From: JALHTV01 sp049510055
GTDB taxonomy: Bacteria; Planctomycetota; Phycisphaerae; SM23-33
Direction: 5' to 3'
DNA: 16,893 nucleotides
Assembly (NCBI GenBank): GCA_049510055.1
Contig: JBEKZI010000043.1
Span: 1 to 16,893, forward strand
Shown: piece by piece, positions 7,046 to 13,364 of the stretch
Layout of the letters: each line of letters opens with the position of its first letter
Numbering within the stretch: the first letter of the stretch is position 1
The notes under the pieces: model-generated
The model's database searches: none
Told to the model about the DNA's origin: nothing
What the model saw: only the letters and a program-made list of their open reading frames with translations
Translations under genes and position numbers: made by a program

Positions 7046-7067
7046 GCCGTCCAGGCGGTGGTACCGT
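7039..7067 (+). promoter_or_regulatory. Promoter of the 7107 gene
   Basis: TTGTCA (7039-7044, five of six), 17-base spacer, TACCGT (7062-7067; T1, A2 and T6 match). The -35 lies in the same seven bases, TTGTCAA, that read TTGACA on the other strand. Confidence 0.55.
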
Positions 7068-7106
7068 GAGCTTTCCAAGGGCAGACTTCCGGAAAGGGCG
7101 GTCTAA

Positions 7107-8681
7107 ATGATCGAGGCGACGACGAAGAAGCGTCGGTGGTTGGGTTGGGTAATCACACTGGTCGTCATCGTCGCGGTGGAGGCGGTCTTGCATTCCCCAT
7201 GGCCAAGGGGAACCATCCGCATCTCGCCGCAGACCACAGTCGTCGATGGGCCGCTTAATGAAGACGGCACGGTGAACTACGTCGCCGCGCTGGATGCCGC
7301 CTGGGCCAAAGGGGTCACCCGTGAGAATAACGCCGTCATCCCGCTGCTGGAGATATTCGGTCCTCAGGTGCTGCCCGAGGCAGTGCGGGGGCCGGTCCTG
7401 GCGAAGCTGGGCGTGACGTTGGACCCGCATAAGGCCTATTACATCGCCTGGGAGGATTGGTTCGCCATACGGCAACCGGCCTCGGATAAGGCCCAGACGC
7501 AGCCCGCAGAGGACGACACCACCGACAAAACTTGGGAATTGTTTGATAATTCAATGGACCGGCTGCGGGCCGGCCAGGATGCACCGGAACTGCGGCAATG
7601 GGTGAAGGCCAACGGTGCGTTTCTGGACCTGATCGTCGCGGCCACGCGGCGCCCGCGGTATTACGTGCCGATGGTCTCTACAGCTAGCCCACCGCAGGTC
7701 ATCGAAGTAACGGGGCCAAACCTTCGCATGTATCGGGAGGCTGGCCGGGCCCTTATGGCCCGGGTGGAACTGGAAATTCGCGGCGGGCAGACCAAGGCGG
7801 CCTGGCAGGACGTCCTGGCCATCCATCGCCTGGCCAGGCTGATCGGCCAGGGGCTGACGCTGCTCGAAAAGATGATAGGGATGGCCCTGGAAGACGATGC
7901 GGTCCAGGCCGGGGCAAGGGTCGCCGACAGCGGACGCTGCACGGCCGCCGAAGCCAGGAGCATGTTGGCCGACCTGGCCCAGTTTCCGCCCGTCGATGGC
8001 GTCCTGGATTCGATCGACCGCGCCGAGCGATTCATGTGGCTGGACAGCATCATGGTGTTTTATCGGGGCGGTTTCTTTGGAAAGGCGCGAGTGGCTTCAC
8101 CGCGAACAGGCGCCCTGGACTGGGACGAAATGCTTCTGGTGGGGAACCGGTTCTACGACCGGATCGTGGCGGCGGGGCGCATAGCGGATTTCACCCGCAG
8201 GGAGCAAGCCCTCCAGGCCATTTCACAGTCCGCGGAGGACGCAGTGATGGGTACGAGGGGGGTAGCCGCCATGGCCCTGAAATATCTGCTGCCAGTTATC
8301 GGAGGGCGGGCCGCAAAAACCGTTGTGAGCCATAGGCTCGCCAGCGTGTTGACTTACCTCTTGACACCCTCATTAGCTAAAGTTTTCGAATTCCAGGACG
8401 CTGCTCAGCTAAGGATGGAACTGGAGAAGGTATCGCTGGCCCTGGCGGCCTATCGCGCCGAGCACGGCCGCTGGCCGGACAAGCTGACGGAGCTGGCGCC
8501 GGCCTACCTGCCGGAAATTCCGGCGGACCGGCTCAGCGGCAGCCCGCTGGTCTATCGGCCGAGCGGGAAGGGCTACCGGCTCTACAGCGTTGGCGTGAAC
8601 AAGCGCGACGACGGCGGTGTCTATAGGCACAGTGAGAGCCCCAGCGAAAATAAGGACGATATCTCCGTCGAGGCGAAATGA
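7107..8681 (+). CDS. Membrane-anchored protein with pseudopilin-like C-terminal region
   Basis: 524 residues. The start has AAAGGG eight bases upstream. After a basic stretch (TKKRR) there is one membrane segment at about 11-28 (WLGWVITLVVIVAVEAVL), so the bulk is probably periplasmic. The middle is mostly helical and I do not recognise it as a named domain, though it resembles planctomycete proteins of unknown function (GTVNYVAALDAAW, RENNAVIPLLEIFGP). The last 90 residues (LRMELEKVSLALAAYRAEHG, RWPDKLTELAPAYL, PLVYRPSGKGYRLYSVGVNK, DDGG) resemble the globular domain of GspG-type pseudopilins: a helix leading to YxxxxGxxPxxLxxL, then a Y-x-x-x-x-x-x-Y-x-L-x-S-x-G-x-(N/D) strand and an acidic-GG end. 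Here that part is C-terminal rather than next to a prepilin signal. A role in envelope or secretion is possible but unproven. Confidence 0.88.
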   Translation: MIEATTKKRRWLGWVITLVVIVAVEAVLHSPWPRGTIRISPQTTVVDGPLNEDGTVNYVAALDAAWAKGVTRENNAVIPLLEIFGPQVLPEAVRGPVLAKLGVTLDPHKAYYIAWEDWFAIRQPASDKAQTQPAEDDTTDKTWELFDNSMDRLRAGQDAPELRQWVKANGAFLDLIVAATRRPRYYVPMVSTASPPQVIEVTGPNLRMYREAGRALMARVELEIRGGQTKAAWQDVLAIHRLARLIGQGLTLLEKMIGMALEDDAVQAGARVADSGRCTAAEARSMLADLAQFPPVDGVLDSIDRAERFMWLDSIMVFYRGGFFGKARVASPRTGALDWDEMLLVGNRFYDRIVAAGRIADFTRREQALQAISQSAEDAVMGTRGVAAMALKYLLPVIGGRAAKTVVSHRLASVLTYLLTPSLAKVFEFQDAAQLRMELEKVSLALAAYRAEHGRWPDKLTELAPAYLPEIPADRLSGSPLVYRPSGKGYRLYSVGVNKRDDGGVYRHSESPSENKDDISVEAK

Positions 8682-8691
8682 TGGCATGAGG

Positions 8692-8712
8692 CGGCTGAGG
8701 GGATTCCAGCCG
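8692..8712. terminator. Weak hairpin between convergent genes
   Basis: CGGCTG (8692-8697) and CAGCCG (8707-8712) form a six-pair stem 11 bases after the stop of the 7107 gene. There is no proper T run (AGAGAAAGCTTATTTC follows), so termination is uncertain. Confidence 0.25.
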
Positions 8713-8726
8713 AGAGAAAGCTTATT

Positions 8727-10421
8727 TCACTTAGCCATCGGTGGCGGGGAGAAGCGGAAATAATCGAAGTCGGCCTGGCCGCCATGTTCGCCGTCGGGGG
8801 TCAGGCAGAACAGACCCACCTTCGCGCCGATCCACCGGCCGGGGACGGCTTGGAACTCAGGGCCGATGGGTTTTAGCGGTTGCTTAGACTTTTCATCACC
8901 CACGGCGTAGGCGAAGCGGCACACGCCGCCGTCGCGGACCTCCACGGCCAATCGGGCGGCGGGGGCGGGCAGCGATGCGGCGGCTACCTCCTTGCCGTTG
9001 ACCTGCATTGTGAGCTTCGCGCCCTTGCCCGCCGGCTGGAGGACCATCGCCGCGTGCTCCTGGCCCATCACGATCAGGCCGGCCCGAACATTATCACTGT
9101 TCGCGGCCAGCTCCACCCTGGTTTCCACGGCGAATGCCCTGGCGGGGAATTTTTGCAGCAGCAGATTGGCGGCCTTGGTGAAGTCACCGCCCTCGACGCC
9201 TTGGGCGTACAGCCTCAGCCAACCAGGCCGGGCGGATAGCGAATACCAGTCGTCGCGATGGTTGGCCTGCCACTGCCACGCAGGGCCGAGGGTCGGCGAG
9301 TCGAATTCATCGGACGTCTGCGGGATGGCGACGGGGCAGGTGAGCCCCACGTCAGGCTTGGTCCATCGCAGCACCGGCTCACCGATGCCCTGGCCGCCGC
9401 GCTGCTGGCCCATCAGCGGCCAGCCGTCCCGCCACTGCACCGGCTGGAGGTGCACGATCCGGCCATAGGGGCCGGCGTCCTGGAAGTGCACGAACCACCA
9501 TTGGCCGCCGGGCGTGTCCACCATCGCGCCCTGATGCGGGCCGTTGACGGGCGAGGCGCCCTGCTGAAGCACGATCTTGTCCTCGTAGGGGCCGAAAATG
9601 TTTTTCGAGCGGAGCGCCACTTGCCAGCCGGTAGCCACGCCGCCGGCCGGGGCGAGGATGTAGTAATAGCCGTCCTTCTTGAGGAACTTTGGACCTTCCA
9701 TCGTCGGGTGGCGATCCGGGTCGTCGAAGACGACCTGGCCTTCGCCCAGCAGCCGCGAGCCGTCCGGGGCCATCGGGCAGACGCGCAGGCGGTGCTTGAT
9801 GCCCGTGCGGCTGCGGGCATAGGCGTGCACCAGGTACGCCTTACCGTCGTCGTCCCACAGCGGGCAGGGGTCGATCAGGCCCGGACCGGCCTGGACGCAT
9901 CGCGGGGCCGACCAGGGGCCGGCGGGGTCCTTGGCCGTGACGACGAAGATGCCCTCATCCACCAGCGGGAAGAAAATATAGAACAGGCCGTCGTGGTAGC
10001 GGATGGCCGGCGCCCAGACGCCGCAGCCCGGCTGCGGGACGTTGTAGCGGTCCAAGGGCAGGTTGGCCATCGCGTGGCCGAGGATCGTCCAGTTTACCAG
10101 GTCGCGGGAGTGCAGGATGGGCAGCGCCGGCGTGCAGTTGAAGCTGGAGGCCACCAGATAATAATCCTGGCCCACGCGGACCACGTCGGGGTCGGAGTAG
10201 TCCGCCAGCAGGACCGGATTGCGATAGGTGCCGTCGCCCTGATCGGGCGTCCAGGGATAGGCCTCCACGGCATTGGGATCGTACGCTTTGCTGCCCATCG
10301 GCGGCTCCTTGTGCGGTGCTCCGCAGCCCAAGACCCATAGACCACAAAGCGGCAGACAAAGAAATATCCATTTTAGTGTATGGGGAATCTGTATGGGAAC
10401 CTGTCTGTCGTTTGCATGCAC
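8727..10421 (-). CDS. Glycoside hydrolase family 43 lipoprotein (beta-xylosidase-like)
   Basis: 564 residues. The N-terminus has a hydrophobic stretch ending in a lipobox (VLGC, Cys33), so the enzyme is probably anchored in a membrane; Gly follows the Cys, which does not argue for inner-membrane retention. The start is a GTG at 10421 with no clear ribosome binding site and is uncertain. The five-bladed propeller of GH43 begins near residue 66 (TYRNPVLLADYSDPDVV). The three acidic residues of the family can be placed: base Asp77 (SDPD), Asp184 (LIDPCPLWDDDG) and acid Glu242 (TMEGPKF). From about residue 370 (TSDEFDSPTLGPAWQW) a second, concanavalin-like beta-sandwich domain follows, as in GH43 beta-xylosidases. 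The likely substrate is xylan or arabinoxylan fragments, but specificity cannot be read from sequence. It follows the aminotransferase gene by 43 bases on the same strand. Confidence 0.93.
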   Translation of the reverse strand: MHANDRQVPIQIPHTLKWIFLCLPLCGLWVLGCGAPHKEPPMGSKAYDPNAVEAYPWTPDQGDGTYRNPVLLADYSDPDVVRVGQDYYLVASSFNCTPALPILHSRDLVNWTILGHAMANLPLDRYNVPQPGCGVWAPAIRYHDGLFYIFFPLVDEGIFVVTAKDPAGPWSAPRCVQAGPGLIDPCPLWDDDGKAYLVHAYARSRTGIKHRLRVCPMAPDGSRLLGEGQVVFDDPDRHPTMEGPKFLKKDGYYYILAPAGGVATGWQVALRSKNIFGPYEDKIVLQQGASPVNGPHQGAMVDTPGGQWWFVHFQDAGPYGRIVHLQPVQWRDGWPLMGQQRGGQGIGEPVLRWTKPDVGLTCPVAIPQTSDEFDSPTLGPAWQWQANHRDDWYSLSARPGWLRLYAQGVEGGDFTKAANLLLQKFPARAFAVETRVELAANSDNVRAGLIVMGQEHAAMVLQPAGKGAKLTMQVNGKEVAAASLPAPAARLAVEVRDGGVCRFAYAVGDEKSKQPLKPIGPEFQAVPGRWIGAKVGLFCLTPDGEHGGQADFDYFRFSPPPMAK

Positions 10422-10423
10422 GG

Positions 10424-10467
10424 CAGTACCCGATGCCTGTTGCCCAGTGCCTGGTGCCTATCGCCTA
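10424..10467. repeat. Degenerate short tandem repeat between the aminotransferase and GH43 genes
   Basis: On the minus strand the stretch reads as about six imperfect 7-8 base units: TAGGCGA, TAGGCACC, AGGCACTG, GGCAAC, AGGCATCG, GGTACTG. It includes the aminotransferase stop codon and fills the gap up to the GH43 start. Confidence 0.55.
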
Positions 10468-11583
10468 TTTTTTGGCCAGCTTCACCAAAATTTCCAGCCC
10501 GCGGGCGAGCTGGTCGTCACTGGTGGCGTAGGACAGGCGGAAGTGCGTGTCGCGGCTGGAGAAGACATTGCCGGGGATGATCAGGACGTTGTGCTCGATG
10601 GCCCTGGTGACGAACGCGGTGGCGTCGCCGCCGGGGGCGGGGCAGAAGGCGTAGAACGCCCCGGCCGGCTTGACCAGGCCGAACGTTTTCCCCAACGCGG
10701 CGTGGACCATGTCGCGTTTCTTGTGGTACGCGGCCACCTCGGCGGACATGTCGGCCTCCAGCGCGACCAGGCCGGCCTCCTGCGCCATGCTGGGGGCGCA
10801 GACGAAGCTGTACTGCTGGAGCATGGTCATCTTTTCGATGATCGGCCGCGGCCCGGTGCACCAGCCCATCCGCCAGCCGGTCATCGCGTAGCTCTTGGAG
10901 AATCCGCGCATCAGCAGCGTGTTTTCGTACAGGCCGGCCATGGAGACGAACGGCGAATCGTAGCAAAACAGGTTATAGATCTCATCGCTGATCACCAGCA
11001 GGTCTCTCCGGGCGGCGATGGCGGCGATGTCGCGCAGCTCGCGCTGCGTGTACACCGCGCCGGTGGGATTGGCCGGGGAATTGATGATCAGCAGCCGCGT
11101 GCGGTCAGTAATCGCCTCAGCCAGGCGGCCGGGGTCCGGGCGGAAGTCGTCGTAGGTGCTCACCGGCACGCACAGGCCGCCGCAGAGGTTCACCAGGTGC
11201 GCGTACATCACGAAGTAGGGGTCCGTGAGGACCACCTCGTCGCCCGGATTGACCGTCGCCAGCAGGGCCAGCATCAGCGCCCCGCTAACGCCGGCGGTCA
11301 CCAGGTAGGGCCGATCGTCGGTCCAGCCGAACTCTTTGCGGCACAGGTCCGCCAGGGCCGCGCGGAGCTGGGGCGTGCCCTGGGTCTGGGTATATTTGTT
11401 CTTGCCGGCGCGGATGGCGTCGATGGCGGCCTGTTTCACGGCGGCCGGCACGTCGAAATCCGGCTGGCCGATGGACAGGTTGATGGGGTCCTTCATCCGG
11501 GCGGCCAGGTCGAAGACCTTGCGGATGCCCGAGGCGTCCAGCAGGTGCATCCGCTCGGCGATGGAGTGGCTTTTTCGGGTCAT
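10465..11583 (-). CDS. Class I/II PLP-dependent aminotransferase
   Basis: 372 residues from the ATG at 11583 (MTRKSHSIAERM). A longer frame to 11673 would translate the intergenic hairpin and is not used. No clear ribosome binding site precedes the ATG. Fold type I aminotransferase signatures are complete: INLSIGQPDFDVP (34-46), KNKYTQTQGTPQLR (61-74), NSPANPTG (168-175, Asn172), SDEIYNLFCY (199-208, Asp200 and Tyr203) and GFSKSYAMTGWRMGW (227-241) with Lys230 as the PLP-binding lysine. Near the end FRLSYA carries the Arg expected to bind the substrate carboxylate. It resembles the aspartate aminotransferase I-gamma group, which transfers amino groups between amino acids and 2-oxoacids, but substrates such as aspartate, alanine or aromatic acids cannot be told apart here. 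It lies between the small basic protein gene and the GH43 gene. Confidence 0.95.
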   Translation of the reverse strand: MTRKSHSIAERMHLLDASGIRKVFDLAARMKDPINLSIGQPDFDVPAAVKQAAIDAIRAGKNKYTQTQGTPQLRAALADLCRKEFGWTDDRPYLVTAGVSGALMLALLATVNPGDEVVLTDPYFVMYAHLVNLCGGLCVPVSTYDDFRPDPGRLAEAITDRTRLLIINSPANPTGAVYTQRELRDIAAIAARRDLLVISDEIYNLFCYDSPFVSMAGLYENTLLMRGFSKSYAMTGWRMGWCTGPRPIIEKMTMLQQYSFVCAPSMAQEAGLVALEADMSAEVAAYHKKRDMVHAALGKTFGLVKPAGAFYAFCPAPGGDATAFVTRAIEHNVLIIPGNVFSSRDTHFRLSYATSDDQLARGLEILVKLAKK

Positions 11584-11617
11584 GGCCGTCGTGTGAAGAC
11601 TCAGGACACACAAGACG

Positions 11618-11646
11618 CCATCGCCCGCCGTTGCAGCGGGCGATGG
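11618..11646 (-). terminator. Strong hairpin between small basic protein and aminotransferase genes
   Basis: A perfect 11-pair stem, CCATCGCCCGC / GCGGGCGATGG, with a seven-base loop. On the minus strand it lies 37 bases after the small basic protein stop and 35 bases before the aminotransferase ATG. Only CGTCTTGTGTG follows, a poor U tract, so it may be a weak terminator, an mRNA processing or stabilising hairpin, or a partial transcription attenuator. Confidence 0.45.
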
Positions 11647-11682
11647 GGGTGATCGATTGGCGGCGTCCCGCAAGCGCGGAAA

Positions 11683-12069
11683 CTATTTCTTCTTTTCCTG
11701 GCCCTTGGCGGCGGCCTGCGGCTTGGCAGCGCCCTTGGCTGCGCCTGCGGCTTGGGGCTTGGCGGCAGCGGGGGCCTTGGCGGCGCCTGCGGCCTGGCCC
11801 TTGGGGGCGCCCTTGGCGGCTTCGGCCTCGACGGGGGCGGCGCCCTCCACCGCGGTGCCGGCAGCAGCGGCGGCCTCCTCGGCGGTCTTTTTGGTCTTGG
11901 TGCCGGCCTTGGAGTGCTTCACGCGCACCTTGGGCAGGCCCAGCGGGCTGTTGACGGTCGGGTCGAATTTGCCCTCGTCGGTCAATAGGGCAATGCGCTG
12001 CGAGCGACTCAGTACGCTGCGCGAGCCGGCCAGCCCACCGTGGGACTTTAACGTTCTATCCATCGTCAT
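11683..12069 (-). CDS. Small basic ribosome-associated protein with Ala/Lys/Pro tail
   Basis: 128 residues. Residues 1-60 match the 'small basic protein' family shared by planctomycetes, verrucomicrobia and chlamydiae (TIGR04137 as I recall it): MDRTLKSHGGLAGSRSVLSR, SQRIALLTDEGKF, SPLGLPKVRVKH. The family pattern is 'sLKsk..l...RsVLtR.eRi..L...g.....SvfGLPKvr'. It is thought to be associated with the ribosome in these phyla, with unknown detailed role. Family members are usually about 50-70 residues; here a tail of some 65 residues is added, made of Ala, Lys, Pro, Gly and Gln (AAKPQAAGAAKGAAKPQAA) and resembling histone H1-like tails. The first of two close ATGs is used because TCAGGAG lies nine bases before it. 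It follows the SPOR-like gene by 45 bases. Confidence 0.88.
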   Translation of the reverse strand: MTMDRTLKSHGGLAGSRSVLSRSQRIALLTDEGKFDPTVNSPLGLPKVRVKHSKAGTKTKKTAEEAAAAAGTAVEGAAPVEAEAAKGAPKGQAAGAAKAPAAAKPQAAGAAKGAAKPQAAAKGQEKKK

Positions 12070-12114
12070 GGTCGCAAACTCCTGAACTTCTGGATGCGGG
12101 TCGAAGTCGGCCGG

Positions 12115-13050
12115 TTACATCTTCACGAACCAGCCGCTCTCGCCCTGATTGAAGTCGTACTTGCCGCCTTGGTTTTTGTAAAGCTTACCCTGCTCCTCGA
12201 TGGCCCGGAGGTACTTTTTCGCCTCGGGGCTGTCGGGGGAATCGAAGCCTCGCTTGGACAGCACAATGTACTGCTGCGGCGTGCCTTTGTACGTCATCAC
12301 CGTCACCGGCTCGCCGTTGGCGTTCAGGAAGGCGGCGATGGCGTCGGCGTCCGCGCGATGCGAACTGTCCATGCCTCGCAGGCCCTGAACGACCAGGTAA
12401 TACTTTCCTTTCTTCAATTCCGCGGCGCCGTCGGCGGCCGGCGGGGCGGCCTTGGCGGCGGCGGGTGCTTCCTTCGTCTCCTTCGCCGGTTCGGCGGTCT
12501 TGGGCAGCAGCGGCGATTCGTGCCGCTCGACGACGGCGGCCCGGACGGCCTTGTCCGCCGCGGCGGGCTTGGCGGGAACCATCGGCGCCTTGGCGACGGC
12601 CGGCGTGTTGGCAGCCGGAGGCGCATGACGCGAAGACGACTTGGCCACCCGGCCCAGGACGAACACGATCGCGATCAGCACCACCAGCACCACCCCAGCC
12701 GCCACCGCGTGGGCGGGGGTGAGCGCCAGCTTTAGCCATTTGCCTTCCTTGGCGATGAGTCTTTCCGGTTTTCGCGGCCTGGCCGCGGCGGCGGGAAGTG
12801 GCCTGGCTGGAACATCAAACGGGCTGGGCTCAAGCACCGGCGGCGGCGCGACGGCCTTGGGCGGCTTGGGGGCCTCCGGAGGCTCCGCAGTCTCCGCGGG
12901 AGACGGCTCCGCGGCCGCGGGCGGCTCGACCGTCGGGACGGCCTGCGGCTTCTTGCCGCCGGTCATCCACGGCGGGACGTTCAACTGAAAGCCGCCCTTG
13001 CCCTTCTGGATCAGCTCATAAAGGGCCGGTGCATTTTTTTTCTTGCTCAC
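12115..13050 (-). CDS. Single-pass membrane protein with SPOR-like C-terminal domain
   Basis: 311 residues from a GTG at 13050. The GTG is favoured over the longer frame because AAGGA lies eight bases upstream and the extra residues would translate palindromic repeats. The N-terminus SKKKNAPALYELIQKG then VPPWMTGG is a short conserved-looking segment. Residues 33-95 are rich in Pro and Ala. A membrane helix runs from about 114 to 134 (AVAAGVVLVVLIAIVFVLG). A second Ala/Pro linker leads to a compact domain at about 214-311 (GKYYLVVQGLRG, DADAIAAFLNANGEPVTV, QYIVLSKRGFDSP, AKKYLRAIEEQG). This pattern of a strand, a helix, a strand and another helix resembles SPOR peptidoglycan-binding domains. 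So a cytoplasmic N-terminus and an envelope-facing C-terminus are likely. SPOR assignment is by overall layout only. The gene has its own good promoter (13136-13164). Confidence 0.85.
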   Translation of the reverse strand: MSKKKNAPALYELIQKGKGGFQLNVPPWMTGGKKPQAVPTVEPPAAAEPSPAETAEPPEAPKPPKAVAPPPVLEPSPFDVPARPLPAAAARPRKPERLIAKEGKWLKLALTPAHAVAAGVVLVVLIAIVFVLGRVAKSSSRHAPPAANTPAVAKAPMVPAKPAAADKAVRAAVVERHESPLLPKTAEPAKETKEAPAAAKAAPPAADGAAELKKGKYYLVVQGLRGMDSSHRADADAIAAFLNANGEPVTVMTYKGTPQQYIVLSKRGFDSPDSPEAKKYLRAIEEQGKLYKNQGGKYDFNQGESGWFVKM

Positions 13051-13100
13051 CGCTGCGTTCCTTGCCGTCCCAGGGAGAATCACAAAAAACGCCGACCTGC

Positions 13101-13116
13101 CCTGCCTACCGGCAGG
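13101..13116. repeat. Truncated copy of the palindromic repeat
   Basis: CCTGCCTACCGGCAGG, followed by CTC instead of the final CAGG. It lies in the 5' leader of the SPOR-like gene. Confidence 0.7.
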
Positions 13117-13135
13117 CTCATCGGGGTTTAGAAAA

Positions 13136-13164
13136 ATGCTACCGCCGCGCGGCGGCGATGTCAA
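13136..13164 (-). promoter_or_regulatory. Promoter of the SPOR-like gene, with palindromic spacer
   Basis: Minus strand: TTGACA (13159-13164, perfect), 17-base spacer, TAGCAT (13136-13141, four of six). The spacer contains the perfect 14-bp palindrome CCGCCGCGCGGCGG (13142-13155). The leader to the GTG at 13050 would be about 80 bases. Confidence 0.7.
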
Positions 13165-13194
13165 GGCCGGCGGGAAGATGGGCCGCGGCCGGAA

Positions 13195-13214
13195 CCTGCC
13201 TGCCGGTAGGCAGG
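13195..13214. repeat. 20-bp palindromic repeat, copy between divergent promoters
   Basis: CCTGCCTGCCGGTAGGCAGG, identical to copy 1 at 1868. It lies between the -35 boxes of the divergent SPOR-like and thrS promoters. Confidence 0.85.
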
Positions 13215-13232
13215 TCGGGCGGCAAATGTCGG

Positions 13233-13260
13233 TTGACATGAGGGATGAGTGTGATAGCCT
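13233..13260 (+). promoter_or_regulatory. Promoter of the thrS-infC operon
   Basis: TTGACA (13233-13238, perfect), 16-base spacer, TAGCCT (13255-13260; T1, A2 and T6 match). Transcription would begin near 13267, about 30 bases before the leader-peptide ATG. A small hairpin TGCCG-AAAC-CGGCA (13276-13289) lies between. Confidence 0.65.
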
Positions 13261-13297
13261 ATGGGTATCCAAGGATGCCGAAACCGGCAGACGAACT

Positions 13298-13333
13298 ATG
13301 CCCAAGACCGCGACGACTACGACGACGTCTTAA
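13298..13333 (+). CDS. Threonine-rich leader peptide of the thrS attenuator
   Basis: An 11-codon ORF, MPKTATTTTTS, ending in TAA. Six of its 11 residues are Thr (ACC at 13307, then five consecutive Thr codons at 13313-13327: ACG, ACT, ACG, ACG, ACG). It lies between the thrS promoter and a terminator, 138 bases before the thrS start. A Thr run directly before the threonyl-tRNA synthetase gene is what a control peptide for attenuation should look like; the known analogues are thrL of the E. coli thr operon and pheM before pheST. Its role would be to make the ribosome stall when charged tRNA-Thr is scarce, not to supply a functional protein. No clear Shine-Dalgarno site precedes the ATG, which is the main weakness. 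The 13-base gap from its stop to the terminator-competing arm fits the model well. Confidence 0.75.
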   Translation: MPKTATTTTTS

Positions 13334-13336
13334 TGG

Positions 13337-13364
13337 CTGGCCCCGGGTCATCCCGGCGGGCCGG
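13337..13364 (+). promoter_or_regulatory. Antiterminator hairpin of the thrS attenuator
   Basis: CTGGCC-CCGGG (13337-13347), loop TCAT, then CCCGG (13352-13356), a two-base bulge CG, and GGCCGG (13359-13364). That makes 11 pairs, one of them G-U. The right arm contains the left arm of the terminator (13353-13361), so the two structures exclude each other. A ribosome at the leader stop codon (13331-13333) would cover the left arm. Confidence 0.7.

Noticed and set aside
9258..11652. Long plus-strand frames (360 and 459 codons) opposite the GH43 and aminotransferase genes
   Set aside because: They are antisense to genes with complete family motifs, with His/Gly/Arg-rich low-complexity translations.
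13051..13305. Longer start for the SPOR-like protein at 13305
   Set aside because: The extension would translate two palindromic repeats and the promoter region; the GTG at 13050 is preceded by AAGGA.
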